From positions 13,867,545 through 13,931,544 of the forward strand of contig NC_079134.1 in assembly GCF_945859705.1 (NCBI RefSeq): a DNA stretch of 64,000 nt, in the 5' to 3' direction. The stretch comes from Episyrphus balteatus. Taxonomy: Eukaryota > Arthropoda > Insecta > Diptera > Syrphidae. The notes under the pieces are model-generated. The model saw nothing but the letters and a program-made list of their open reading frames with translations, ran no database searches and was not told where the DNA came from. Below, in pieces: positions 1-12,607 of this stretch. Each line of letters begins with the position of its first letter. The first letter of the stretch is position 1. Both the position numbers and the translations under genes were made by a program.

Positions 1-2643
1 CTTGTATCCGGTTTAGTTTTTTTTTTCTATAGAACATAACATTCTCCATTCTAAACTACATCAAACATAATACACATTTGGTCGAAGAAAAGTGAAACGT
101 TTAAAAAAAAAAAAATAACAAAGCTAGAAATGAGAGCACATATGATGCATGCCACCAGAGCAGAGCACACATATTCTTTCCACGAGCCGACACATCATGC
201 TGCAGATGCAGTATGATACATTTTTAAACAGTTTCAATGGAGAACTTTCACCGCACGAAAGTGCAACGCATGTTTTCTTTTTTTTGTACGTCAGCCATGC
301 ATATGTAAACTCCATCAGCTATCAAGAGTATATCAGAGCAATGACTCAAGGATATGACAAACAGTAAAGCTCCAACGTCATATAAAAAACGAAATAAGAA
401 AAAAAAAAACAGGACACTTTCAAATGCATTCGCCTGATTCATCTGATTTTTTTTTTCTCATTTTTTGTTATTTGTCAATGGATAGAGGACTTCCTGAATC
501 CTGAATCCTGATGTGCATGGTGCTCTCGAATCTAAGAAATTATTTATGAAGTATTTTGCTGGAAGAGAAGAGGAACTGCGAGTGGTACAACAAGAGGCAT
601 GGGAAAGGATATGGGAAAGAATGGGAGTATGAAATTCATCAAAAGGACTTCAACCAAAGTAAGTGCGCGTTGTCGTCCAATGTTGTCCTTTTTTCTTCAA
701 CAACTCTATAGTCCTCCTCCACTACTCTCCTATACTATGGATAGGGATACCCTCTCACTTGTATGTGTGTGTGCTTTTTGCTTTGATGGAAGAATAAAAA
801 TTCCATTCACAATATACCGGCGGCTGTGTTTGAAACAGAGTCGTTAACAGTTGACATGGAGCATTGCTTTTTTAATGTCCTTTACTGTACCGGCACTCAA
901 ACAGCAGCAGCAGCATACACAGTTTGAGCTGGAGCAAGTCCACTTTTGTTTTTTGTTGTTTTTTTTTATTCTGCCCCTTGTTAGGACATCGAAGTTTCTA
1001 TCTCTCTCTACCGGCTTTTGTGTTAATTAAGGACATGAAAATGAAAATTTCATTGAAACAGGTTGGTGCAGTGAACGGAACTGAGAGCGAAAACAGGATT
1101 ACCGGATAGTTGGTGACTTTGATGATGTCCTCACTGTGTCACCCATGATGTCGATGTGCGGTGTGTGGGTGAGGATATGTCCTTTTTTTACAGTTTTTTT
1201 TTTTTTTTTTATTCTCTCCCCTCTCCCTTTTCACCCTATGAATTTCCGGATAAAAAATGAACATCTCGACGGTAATGCATTGTGGTGTGCTTTAAGTGTG
1301 GAGGAATATTTAATGTATATTTGCTTATGAAACTCAAGAGTGTGGGTTGTAATTTGTTGCACTTCTTTTGTTGCGGATGCGGAATATGGAATAGAGACAC
1401 CGACCACACGGATATAATAATAATAACAAAGAAAAAAGAGGGAGTGCGGATGTTGTTCGACACATAAAAAATGGAAACAAAGAGCAGAAAAAAAGAAAAA
1501 AAAAATACGGAGCAGTTCCTTGGTGCTTTTGGGGATACCATCCGAGAAGGTCCTTTATTATAGGTATAGGAAGAGAATGAAAACTGTTGAATATATGTTT
1601 TTCATCTCACGGGATGTTGATGATGTATGGGAATTAATTTTTTAAAAGCAAAATGCATTTCCTGAATTGTTGTTGCAGGATATGATGATAATGGAATTAT
1701 CTTTCCTTCAGAGCAATGCATTTGGGGAATGAAGTGCAGGTGAAATAATGTAGGTTTATATGGATGATGTGTGTCTGAAGGTTTTTTTTTTGTTTTTGCT
1801 TTTTTTTTTTGTCTTTTATGTGATTGACACCAATTTTAATATACAAAGTGTTATTGATTTTTAATTAGTTTGATTGATAATGTTAAAAGGGATAATAATA
1901 ATAAATAATGCTTTTAAATTTAATTAAAAGCAAATAATTACCTTTAAGGGGCAGTGATGGGTCTTTGATTGACTACGATGGGTTCAAAGGTAGGTTTAGT
2001 GTAACTGATAGTGTTAAGTAGATTCAGTTATAAATAATGGAAGCCATGTGAAGTTTTTAATATGAAAAGTGACAACAATTATGATAAAAATATTTACAAC
2101 AACTATGTATTACAACCAAGCTGTCATAAGTTGAAGCAATATTTTAAATTATTCGTATGTTCCGAAATTTTTGAAAAGCAGAATAATGGAATTTTGAGGT
2201 TATTTGGAGCAGGTATATACCGAAATATAGAAAAGCAAAATAATAGAATATACCAAATGAAGTGCATATAGAGTTTTTTAATGCATACACAAATTTTTTG
2301 TAGTTCAAAATAACAATGAAATACATATACACATTGAAGATATGGTTTCGATAAGAACAATCCGGACTTTGTTAAGTCAACAATTAAAAATTATTTTTTC
2401 TCAATGTTAACACGTAGCTAAGCCTTCTTAAAAGGCTCGTTTAGGGGTGCATAGCGCCTAAATTGATGAATGGATTTTTTTGATTCTATGCAGATGGCTT
2501 TGAGTTGATTTCTATGACCCGTTTTTATTTTTTTAAATATCTTCTTTGGAAGTATTACCTCACGCATTAAATTTTCGAGATATTGCAATAATCTTCGTTA
2601 ACGATTTTGAAGAAATTTGGTAAACGTAATAGTCTAGGTGTTT
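1..2643. other. Non-coding stretch, no gene seen
   Basis: Roughly 480-1560 is closer to balanced base composition and reads like unique intronic or intergenic DNA. The rest is AT-rich. Short open frames here are broken by homopolymer runs and show no protein signature. Visible low-complexity items are poly-T near 16-26 and 1195-1210, poly-A near 102-115, and a (CAG)4 run at about 902-914. A degenerate direct repeat of about 59 bp lies at 2161-2195 and 2220-2255; both copies begin 'ccgaaat' and share 'gaaaagca.aataat'. Confidence 0.6.
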
Positions 2644-3022
2644 TTAACCCTTTCGGACCCAGCGTTACTCTCATGTAACATTTTTTTAAAAATTCGTAAA
2701 AAATATTAAATCAAACAATTTTTTAGGTTACGATGGCTTAATTGAAAGATAATAATGCCTAGTTACTGGATTATTACAAAAAGTTAGTCAAATATCATAC
2801 CTTTTATTTTTTTTATCGAGAAAGGGACTGAAATTCATATTTTTTTTTTTTGCAAAAAAAAAATTTTTTTATTTATGGTCATAATTTTGAAAAAAAGGTA
2901 TAAAAAATGTTAATGCAAAAAGTGTTTTGTTTTTTTTGCTTAGAAGAAGAAGCATACATTATAGTTTCATAAAAAGTTATTTTCTCAGTTCTTCGACTTT
3001 TTTTGGTGGTCATAAGCAGTGC

Positions 3023-3051
3023 ATGTTACTTACATGTAACATGAGAAAAAC
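3023..3051. repeat. Short hairpin 'catgttac...gtaacatg'
   Basis: An 8-bp inverted repeat with a 6-base loop sits inside the TTAA element, near the left arm of the internal foldback. A related 'catgtaac' string is present close to the left terminus at about 2674. This could be a subterminal site, but it may also be incidental. Confidence 0.35.
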
Positions 3052-3111
3052 ACATTAGTTTTGCTATTTATTATTTTGGAAAATAAATTTTTGGTATTCA
3101 TATTTCTTAGT

Positions 3112-4331
3112 TGTAGTGAGGCGGCTTAGCATCTAAATCGTGCACTTTGTGATAAAAGCATGAAATTTATATCATGGGTATTACTCAATATTAGAGTTAT
3201 CTTGAGATATTGGGCCACTTTGTATTCCATCCAGGAGCGTAGATACAAGAGATTTTCTGTGTTTCACCCGCATTGTTGCATATCATAGTATAGCTGATGA
3301 AACCTTTTTATTAATATAATACATGATTTCGAGGTAATTTTTAACGCCCGATCGAATAAAACCAATAGCAATATGCCTGGACAATCATTTTAAGATATTG
3401 GGCCTTTTAATATTTCACCTATGAGGATGTACATGAGCCATCTAATAATAACAAATTTCACAAAACTTCATTTAAATTGCTTTCTGTGCATCGTTATAAA
3501 CATCTTTAAAGGTAAAATATTAAGTGGCCCAATATCTTTAAATGAGGGTTATATATTGTACTAACAATCCTATTAATTTGATCCCTTTGTCACAAACTGC
3601 ACAATTATTTTTCATACTTTTACTTTTGCACCTCACTCCTTCAAAACATTAATTTGTATGAAAATTCAATAAAAAATAAAAGCTAGCAATTTAAGTTTTG
3701 CATGAAAATTCAATGTTCCATGGTAAATATAATTCATTTTTTGATTATTTTTGATTCTCATACGATGTATAAAATATATATGCGGTTCAAAAAAATGCAA
3801 AAATTTTCCATGTGCTGCAATGGTACCATTTCAAAAGTGTTCTTTCTCGCTAAAAAAAACACGCTTTGACCTGAAATTTTTTGATGAACATATTTTATTA
3901 TTTTTTTTTATGTTATATGAAACGTTCACACGAAATTTTATCAACCTACCACTTTTTTTCAAGGAGTACTTGATAATATTTTATCTCTTGCTCTTTGAGT
4001 AAAAGACAATTCATAAAGAGTCCAATAACTTTTTACATGATGGTCGAGACATTTTGGTATTGATTTTATTCGATCGGGCGTTAAAAAATACCTCGAAATC
4101 ATGTATCATATTAATACAATATTTCATTGCCTATACTACGATATGCAACAAATCGAGTGCAACACAGAAAAAGTCTTGTATCTACCCTTCCGAATGGAAT
4201 ACAAGGTGGCCCAATATCTCAAAATAACTCTTAAATTGAGTATTTCCAACGATGTTAATTTCATGCTTTTATCACAAAGTGCACGATTGAACTCTTTTTT
4301 AATGATAAGCCGCCTCACTATTGTGATGTTT
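3112..4331. repeat. Alternating inverted copies inside the TTAA element
   Basis: The segment 3112-3372 reappears inverted at about 4064-4331. Shared landmarks are 'gtgaggcggct', 'tgcactttgtgataaaagca', 'gatattgggcca' and 'cgatcgaataaaa' at the inner edge of each arm. A third, more diverged inverted copy lies at about 3500-3650, and a short plus-oriented piece at 3388-3425. The unit thus occurs at least three times in both orientations, and the transcript could fold into a long hairpin with a loop of about 690 bases. At 3672-3725 there is also a stretch that resembles 56649-56708 later in the window. Confidence 0.65.
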
Positions 4332-4399
4332 TTGACCCGATAATATCGAAAAAACATTTTTTAATGTTGATTTTCATAGCTTGGTTTCGAAAGGGTTAA

Positions 4400-6869
4400 C
4401 AAAACTGAATTTTTAGTTTTTTTTTCATAAAATTCAGTTGGTAATAAAATAATATCAAGTTTTTTTTTTTTTGCAAATATTGACATATTTTTTATTTAGT
4501 CGGTTGTCTAATTGGCCTAACATTAGCTGTTTTAACTTGAATATTAAAGCTAATATGACCAAACATTCAGAATTCTTTGAAACTCGAAATTTTTGTTGCA
4601 CACATTTTCCAATTAATTTTTTTTTAGCCAGCCTTTTTTTAATTTCCGATACCAATTTTTGTCGCAATTCACAAAATGATCGGTTATCATTGAAATTTAT
4701 TTTTAATGAAATTTTTTTATTTGCAAAGATTATTTTTTTTTTTGTAATGGAATTAAATTAAAAAAAAAAATTATTGTTCTTACAACTCTGATATAAAGTT
4801 ATTAGCTTAAAACTAAAATAAATTGAAAATTTAGTTAACACAAGTCTTTCGCCAATGCAAACTTGATTTTATACCAAAGATATCTTTCAGAGCAACATCC
4901 CGAAAAATTGCATATTTGCAATTTTTTGCTATCTAAAACGATTGTTTACCTATTGTTTCTATAATCTTCGTCAATTTACTTACAAACTTTGACGAAAATT
5001 ATGGGATTCAAATACATAAAGAAAAAATATTTTTTTACAATCCCTACTTTTAAAGTAAACCAAAATGCATATACATATGGCCCGTTATAAACGTTTCCGT
5101 TATAGAACCATTTCCTTTATTTCTGAATTTTTCAAAAACAATTAAATTTATTTGAACAAAAAATGTACATATACGCAAAAGCTTAAAAATAAAAATAAAA
5201 AAAAACGGTCTCAGGTTAAAAAATGTCCATATTTTATAAAAACAAACCGATGTATTTTTTTGAAACTTTGTCGAGTTTCTCTGTAATGGAAAAAAAATTT
5301 TTGAAAAGTTGTAGCCATATCTTTGTATACATTGTGATCCACAAATGTTTGATGTTTTAAAACGAACCTTCAAGAATTTTTATCATTTTGAATCTCAACT
5401 CTTTAAAACCCTCAACCAATATTAAACCATTACTAAAATAATAATATATTTTGCGAATGATATTATTCTTATTTGAATATACAAAAAAATACCTAAGATG
5501 AAAAGGTCCTAGGTCGTATAAAACTAACATCTAAATTAACTTCTATCTTTTAAACTGGAAGTTTTTCTGTAAAAAAATAATTACACTATAATGATGAAAA
5601 TTCCCTAAGCCAGAAGAAGAGACATTAAAATTCCATTTATTAAAAAAAGAAACTTATCAGCATAGTCATTTTAATCCATTAAAATAAAAATGTCCTTCCA
5701 GCAAGAAACAAAAACATTTAAAAGTTAAAATGAAATGAAAATAAAACAACAAAAAACAAAACGGAAACAAAAAGAACTTAACCCAAACTATGAAGTACTA
5801 CTGGTTGTCCTAGATAATAATTATAAAAGAAAACTTTACTCCATGATGCCCTGCCCAAGCCACCTGCATCTTAGTAGAAAGCAAAAAAAAAAAAAAAGAA
5901 CAAGAGACGTGAATCTCAGTTGCAAAACAACAACAATAACAAAAAAAAAAAAAAACAACTTAAAATTAAGAATCACTGAAAAAAAAAAAAAAACAATAAG
6001 AAACACATAACTTGATTAATGTCCTTTTACACCCTGTGCTCTGCAATAGCAGCAGCAAGCAACATCAGTCCTTCTTCCTAGGAAAAGAGTGAGTTTTGTT
6101 TGTTTGCTCTGCGACAGAATAAAACCAGCAAGAGGGCAAAACTAAAAAAAAAAACAAAAAACAACAAAACACCAAACGAATAACCTTACAACTGACATAA
6201 GAAAGCTAGGTCAACCACCCACAATATGCACTGGAGAAAATTTTAAACAAAAGCGAAACTAGAAAATGAAAAATAGAATAAGAAAGTAAAATGAATGAAT
6301 GAGAACATAATATAGGTACTATATAAAAAATAAAAGACAAACAAACAAGAGAGATATCCTAGAAAAGGACAATAACCGATTGCAGAAATGCTTCATTATG
6401 GAGCCCAACCAGGAGTAGGAGAATAAGGTAGAAACTGTCGGAAAAATGTCCTTATTTTTCAAAAAACTTTAATTTTCGGATTCTGCGGCAAGGCTTGGGT
6501 TACATTTTAACATCCAACTGCAAAAACAAATAAAACAAAAACCGACTCTCACACAATTGCTAGAGAGATAACCTGAATTTTTAAACAATAAGAAGGATAA
6601 ACAGGATGAAATGAGGTTAGAGTTGTAGAAAATTGAAAAAAAAAAGAAGTTTAGATGACTTTTTGTCGGCATTGTGATACGCACCAGGAATTAGCAATCA
6701 ATTAGAAGCTATTGTATAGGTTAATCAAAGCAATGAAGGAAAACAGAATAGATTGTGACTTTTTCTATTGGTTATAGGGTCTTCTCGTTGGTTTCTATAT
6801 GATTGAAAAGATTTGAATAGAAATCCTAATTTAAATTTCATTTTAATTCCAATGTACCGAAATGGGTTT
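4400..6869. other. AT-rich non-coding stretch, no gene seen
   Basis: Mostly A+T-rich with long homopolymers: poly-A runs around 5884-5897, 5940-5955 and 5980-5993, with an 'aacaacaacaataac' stretch between them. About 6000-6460 is less extreme in composition and looks unique. Open frames such as 4471-4761 and 5735-6010 consist of Lys/Asn/Phe/Ile-rich low-complexity translation of homopolymers. I see no coding evidence in them. Confidence 0.6.
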
Positions 6870-8875
6870 AAAAGCTTCTATAATACTTTTGTAAGTCTTA
6901 TTTATTTGAGTAAAAATAGTTTTAAGCCAAAAAAAAATCTTAAGTAGATCATGTCAAAGCTTTATAGAAAGTAATATTATCTTGAATACTTTTAAATTTG
7001 TTTCCTACCTTTTCGAACTGGTTATCCTTATCGAAACCTTATAAAAGTTCTAACTTCCATTGTCTATATTTGCTTGATAAACATTCAAAACTGTGTTTAA
7101 AATAACCGAAGTTTATCCATACAATAGATCTCTTTGAGTAAACATTCTTATCCGAGAATAAATCAGTTATGTAGCTCTTATAGAAGCTTTATGGAAGAAG
7201 TAAAAAAAAACATTGTGTTGTGATATATCACTCAAGTAGCACACTTGTGTATAAATTGGTGTAAATTCATTAATTTTGGTGTAAAATTGAGAAAATTGAA
7301 AAAATATGGTGTATTTCTCAAAATTAGTGGTATAAAAATTATACCACTGTCTTTTCTGTACAAAATTTCAACATTGTTTTAAGATTCCGTGCAAAAAATA
7401 CACCGATATTCAGTTGTTTTTATAATATACCATTAATGGTGCATACAATTATTTGATTCTGAAATCAACCAAAACGGTTTATTTTGTACACTCTGTTTGG
7501 TGTAGGAAGCACACCCTGTGGACATAAAATTCACCAAAATGCATATGTGGGAGACGCCATATTTTTCAATGGACGCCATTTAAAAATAGAAGACAGCGAT
7601 TAATTATTTTATTAAAATAGTATATTTATCGACCTAATAGTCCCGCATTCTTAGTTTTTTCGATTCATTATAAAAAAACTTTTCTTAAAAAAATGTAAAA
7701 CAACACAAAAATTATAATTTTTGAAAAATGGATTCTTAAAATCGAAAAAAAAATCATTAATTCACTGACATTTTTGAGGCGCTCGATTTTTAGAGGGGGT
7801 AGCATCTAAAATTAGTAGATAGAATGTGTTTCGTTTTAAAATTTGGCAAACAAAATCATATTTAACCATTGGTTTCTTATGGCAATATTATGAAAGTGAA
7901 TAAAAATTCATTTTCATTTATTTCATAAGAAATGGTGTGAATTAGAATTCATCAAACTGTTTGAGATAAAAAATAAACTTTGGTTCAAATTTTAAATCAG
8001 AATAATTTAAATGGTGTATTTTATCCATAGATTTATTGTGTATTTTTCAATTTCAAAGGGATAATTTTCACCAAAAACAGATCATTTAATGTACCACTAG
8101 TGCCATTTATACACCAAAATCGGTATATTTTTTTAACCACCGGAGTTTATTTTATACGAGAAAATGGTGTATTTTTTATATTCAAAATGCATATCACGAA
8201 AGTGCAAAAAATACACCAAATATTTTGGTGTATCTTAGACTTTTGTGCTACTTGAGCACTTTTTATAGTTTCAACACATTTATATGACTCCATCTTTGTA
8301 AATAGTGAGTCAGTTCTTGTATAGTCGTTAAATTTTTGAAAGAGTAGGTATATTTTATAGAAGCATTATAAAAGCAATAATTTGCAGGAGATATATATTT
8401 ATGGCTTAATTAATGGTTGTTCTTAAGCATCACACCTAAAAACATGAAAACCAAAATCCATAATTTAACAAACAATTGTTTTTCTTCAGGAACTATTTAT
8501 AGAAGCCTTATAGAGAGAATGGATCGTGGATGACAACTTGATAATTAAATTTGAAGGAAACTTAGTAATATACTTTAAATAAAAGAAAGTAGTAGGATTT
8601 AAATATTTGTTTTCATCCTCAGTTGGAATCGTGAGCTTAAGAAAGAAGCTTAATAGAAGCATTATAGAAACAAGAACTTGCTGATACCAAGCTGCATACC
8701 TTGTTTCTTATTAAAAAAGAAGAGATTATAATCGTCAACGACTTCGGGAGATAGGTAATAGGAGCATAGCAGAAGCAATATTTCCAAACATCGGTACTTT
8801 TTTCTTAAAGCTTTTCAGAGTTTTGGAGATATAGCCTAATAAAATAAACAAAATTTATAGAAACTTTATACAAGC
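6870..8875. repeat. Degenerate 'ttatagaagc' dispersed array
   Basis: A motif close to 'ttatagaagcattataga' recurs at 6870-6887 (reverse sense), 6958-6980, 7035-7051, 7173-7197, 8353-8375, 8506-8526, 8648-8671, 8761-8783 and 8854-8875. Spacing is irregular, about 80-150 bp. The copies are best preserved in the motif and poorly preserved between. The array is split by the inverted-repeat element at 7231-8256. It could be an eroded satellite or the interior of an old element whose ends I cannot find. Confidence 0.5.
7231..8256. mobile_element. Inverted-repeat element rich in 'ggtgta' motifs
   Basis: The two ends form a 13-bp perfect inverted repeat, ctcaagtagcaca at 7231-7243 and tgtgctacttgag at 8244-8256. 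The interior contains more than a dozen 'ggtgta' or 'tacacc' motifs in both orientations, such as 'aatacaccaaatattttggtg' near the right end and the hairpin 'agtggtataaaaattatacc' near the left. No protein frame is present. The target duplication is unclear, so I cannot name a superfamily. It probably inserted into the surrounding 'ttatagaagc' array, since that array continues on both sides. Confidence 0.55.
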
Positions 8876-10340
8876 TATTTTTGAAAATATTAGCATATTT
8901 ATAATTTTAAAAATATGTAAGTACATCAAAAAAATGAATTAGTGTATGAGAACGAACTTATAAGATGAAAAATAGCTTTGAAAAACACCAAGCATTGACT
9001 AATTTTAAATGAATACGCAACAAACAAAATTATATATTCATTTCAACTTAAATTCATCAAAACTCTACAAAACGAATTTAATGACCTCAAACTGAGAAAA
9101 AAAATAAAAATCCACACAATCCATTTTACTTAACACTGATATTTCATTAAGAACTAAAAAAAATAAAAAAAAAAAAAAAACAGAAACGAAAAAACCCCAA
9201 ACCGTAATCCACATATCGGTTCAATTTAATGAGGATTTCATGTAGCAGCTTAATTAAATCAAAAATAGATACGCCACTTTACCAACACACACATCAGCCC
9301 GAGAGAGAGGAACACACAATATGTCTCAAAAATACCCCGAAAGCCTTTCATCCATATATATTCTCTATAGAGTTGCACAATTTTGTTTCCCTCGAATAAT
9401 TTCAGTGGCAAACAGAGGAGCTCTCCAACAGCTGAATTTCATCATCAACACAAACACACACATAAACTGTATGTCCATATACAGCCTCGAGAGTCCTTTT
9501 GGCCAGGGAAAACAAATTAAATTGTTTTGGTCAAGTAGTGGTTGGTTTGGCGAAAAGGAAAACAAAACACCCGCTTAATTTGCTTTCTCACTTAAGGGGC
9601 ACAAAATACTCCAAATAAAAAAAAAAGAAAAATTAAAAACCCAACAAAAAATGTTAATCCTTAACTTTTTTTCGTTCTTTTTTGATGTGCGTGAAAAATG
9701 TTGAAAATTTCGGACAAGTATACTATAAAAGTTTTTGGTTTTCACTTTTAAACCAAAACCATTTAGCGCCAGAGAGAGCTTCGATGCGATTTATTTTCCT
9801 TTTATTTATTATATTCGACGAATCGGATTACATCCAGGATATGTTCGGAGAACCATGAAGCTTGGTTTGTGCTTGCTCTGTTCGTATAGTTCAACAACTA
9901 CTACTTTCACTGAAAAAAAAAACATCAGAACTTCAAAATTATTGTGTAGTAGTAATTGTGGGTATTAAATCCTTCAGAGATTTTTTCTGGGGAATTCAGC
10001 TTTTCTTTCCACGAATGAGGATAAAATAATAATTTTTTTTTTGTATAGAATATCAATTTAATTGAACTGCAATTTTTGAAGTGATTAAAGGATTAAAATT
10101 GAATATACCTACTGTTAATTATTATCTTATGAACATTTTAAAATAATTTATAACAATTTACAAAAAACGAAAAAAAAACTTGAACTGAAAAAGATAAAGC
10201 AACGCTTCGATTGTGCTTTTTTACAGAATGAGGGAAACAATCTACATCAATTGACGACTGCTGGTGCTCGAGAAACGTAACATTTAAAGCCCAGTTTTGC
10301 TGTTTCGCAGGAACACAGCTCCACAAAACCAATGTGCCAT
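8876..10340. other. Non-coding stretch, no gene seen
   Basis: AT-rich to 9290, with an A-rich run at about 9157-9185. About 9290-9960 is more balanced and unique-looking. The 85-residue and 77-residue open frames there (9321-9578, 9735-9968) have no recognisable domain and lack flanking splice or polyadenylation context that I can defend. Confidence 0.55.
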
Positions 10341-10348
10341 CTCAGGGG
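10341..10348. repeat. 8-bp target-site duplication, left copy
   Basis: The sequence ctcagggg lies directly outside the left inverted repeat of the hAT-type element. It is identical to 12608-12615 directly outside the right end. An 8-bp duplication is the expected footprint of hAT transposition. Confidence 0.85.
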
Positions 10349-12607
10349 CAGGGCTACCTTTGCGCATCTAAACAGGCGTTTTTCCTCTTTTTTTCACCTA
10401 ATCCACTTTCTCTAGGCTTTTTAAAAATTGTCTTGATATTTTGGTTCCACGTTTTCCTGTTTTTTAAAATTATGTACGTTTGATTAAAAAAGAGATTGTC
10501 TGTAAAGCCGGTTTACGGTTTTTACGGTTTTTGTGCTTTTGTTTAAAATGAGTAAATTGAAGCGTTTACTTATTTCAAACACTCAAAATTTACAAGAAAA
10601 AGCTAAAAAAAATATCTTTTTTATTTTAAAACAATTTAAAATCCAAGTATCTCTTCTTAAGAATAAAACCATTTTTAAATTTTTACAATGCGCAAAAAGT
10701 ATAAAAATAATTTATTTATAATTTATAAATTTATTGAAAACAATCATTTTCATCAAAAAAAAGCAAAAAAAACATGAATTTTTATCTTCTTACGTCATTA
10801 ATTTCATTTTTTTCTCAAAGAACTTATACAAAATTTTATACCATCTAAAAGCTTATTGTCTTAGCTGAAAATATATATATCAATCAGGTCTATGAGACAT
10901 CTACAAAAAGAGCTAGAATTTCTTGAACTCAATTAAATTTCATTAAAAAAAGGAAAAAAACATTTATTTTTATGTTCTCAGGCTATGGAATCAATTTTTT
11001 TGTTTGACAACCTATACAAAATTTTATACAATGTGAAAGATTATTATTTCACCTTTCATATGACGTATCAATCTCATTTCAAAGATGTCTACAAGAGAAG
11101 TTAGAATTTTTTAAAGTCAACCATGTCGAATTTCCAGACTGAGATTACGGTACTTCCCACACTGGTGGCTGTTCGGGGGGCAACAGATCTAGACTGGTGT
11201 TTTGAGGTTTTTCGCAAGTTTCTTGATTTAACATTGTGTAGCTTGTAGTTAGTCTACCGTTATGTGTGATATACCAAATGAAAGGTTATTGTATCAGGAT
11301 GCTCATAAAAGTTTAATAAAATTTCTATCTGCTCTTGGTCAAAAGTTATAACCTGTTGAATTCCAAAAATTTTATTTTACCGTTATCTCAAAATTATGTT
11401 TATGAAAATGATTGAAACTTCTCACACATTTAGTCGTGGTCATGGTCTATCATTACTCCATGTGCTTTATTCCTGTATCTATTAAACAAAACAAGATAAA
11501 AATAAAAAACGATGAAAATCGGTTAAAAATGGTAAAAAAAACTTGTTTTTTATTCAGTTATTCAGTCAAAACTCATTAAACGATTCCAAAACATTCATGT
11601 TCTATAAGTTTGAGATTTTTTGAACGCTAAAAAAAAGCTAAAAATCAAAAATTACCCAAAAATACCCCTAAAAAACAAGGTGTTTTTCAAAAATTCATAT
11701 TTCGAAACGCAGAGTGTTGGAAAAAAATCCGTATTAGGCACCTAATTTTTTTTTCTCTCATCTTTCACCTGGCACCTTTAGAATTGTCAAAAAAAATTTC
11801 CCCTACCCAAAATCATCATTTTGTCATAGCCCCAACACGTGTACAACGTTCAAACAAAACATTATAGCATAGTTTCAAATTTTTTTAGAATTTTTTCTTA
11901 AATGCAGTTATTCTTAAATAACTCAAATATCTATAGCAAAAAAATCAACTCTCTGCGATTTCGCGTTTAGATTTTAGCCCAAACTTCATCTTTCCGTTTT
12001 ACCCCTGTTTACCCTATTAAATGACGGAATTTTTAAAAATCCTTCAATTGGATTAAGCTTTAGGTTATTATCTTTCAAATAAGCTATAGAAGATTTTTGT
12101 ATCTCTAATAGATACGAAAGTGCGAGAGTGGAACGGGAGAAAATGGCGTCACTTTTTGTGTTGGCTGCCATGGTCCATCAATTTATAAGACGTTATCTAT
12201 CACGTCAAAAATTGACATTTTTTTGAAAATCAAGGAAAATGTAACTTATACCACTTTCAATTATAACGATTCAATTGTAAAAAAAATATACGTTACTGTT
12301 GTTGTTTAGAGCTGATTGGATTTTTATAAGGTTAATTTTGATAAATTTTGTGTTGTTTCTTGAAAAATTATGCTCAGGTAATGTTTTTGTGTTATTCTTA
12401 TTATGTTCATACAATTTATTTTAATTTTAAGAAATTGTGTTAAAAGGTTTGTGTTGCGGTTCGCGAAAGGCCCAAAATGAGGTATTTCGTGTGACTGTCG
12501 TACTTAACTTATTGTACATATTTTCAAATTTTTTTATTGGGGCCTCTTTTTTTTATTAAAATCCTCTTTTTTTGGCCTCTTTTTGAAAATCTACGAAGGT
12601 AGCCCTG
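10349..12607. mobile_element. hAT-superfamily non-autonomous element
   Basis: The ends are CAGGGCTACCTTTGCG on the left and, reversed, CAGGGCTACCTTCGTAG on the right, giving a 12-bp perfect terminal inverted repeat. Together with the perfect 8-bp flanking duplication this is a textbook hAT structure. The 2259-bp body has no transposase frame. Most of it (10488-12212) is a separate repeat that recurs inverted at 58278-59833 without the hAT ends, so the body is composite. The hAT DNA proper appears to be the outer 140 bp on the left and about 400 bp on the right. Confidence 0.8.
10488..12212 (+). repeat. Dispersed element, copy A (inside the hAT element)
   Basis: This stretch matches the reverse complement of 58278-59833 over nearly its whole length. 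Landmarks include 'ttgtctgtaaagccggttta' at the left end, 'aaaatgagt.aattga.cg', 'gattacggtacttcc', 'gaggtttttcgcaag', 'cataaacctaattttgagat' (on the reverse strand) and 'ggctgccatggt.catcaatt' at the right end. Copy A carries about 36 extra bases at 11160-11200 and about 250 extra bases at about 11910-12160 relative to copy B. The terminal 'acgtgata' motif has eroded on the left. No coding frame survives. Confidence 0.8.

Larger units (their letters stand above)
2644..4399. mobile_element. piggyBac-like non-autonomous element (TTAA ends)
   Basis: The left end reads TTAACCCTTTCGGACCCAGC and the right end, reversed, reads TTAACCCTTTCGAAACCAAG. The 12-bp inverted pair 2644-2655 / 4388-4399 therefore includes a TTAA at each outer edge. 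TTAA target duplications with ends starting CCC are the hallmark of piggyBac-superfamily transposons. At 1756 bp, with no transposase-like frame, this would be a non-autonomous relative. The interior is made of inverted copies of a unit of about 250 bp. The assignment rests on the ends only; a chance TTAA-flanked inverted repeat is the main alternative. Confidence 0.6.

Noticed and set aside
1236..1541. 101-residue minus-strand ORF
   Set aside because: Phe/Ser/Ile-rich low-complexity translation overlapping two plus-strand frames; no recognisable protein.
5050..5373. 107-residue minus-strand ORF
   Set aside because: Phe/Lys/Asn-rich, driven by poly-T/poly-A runs; no domain or splice context.
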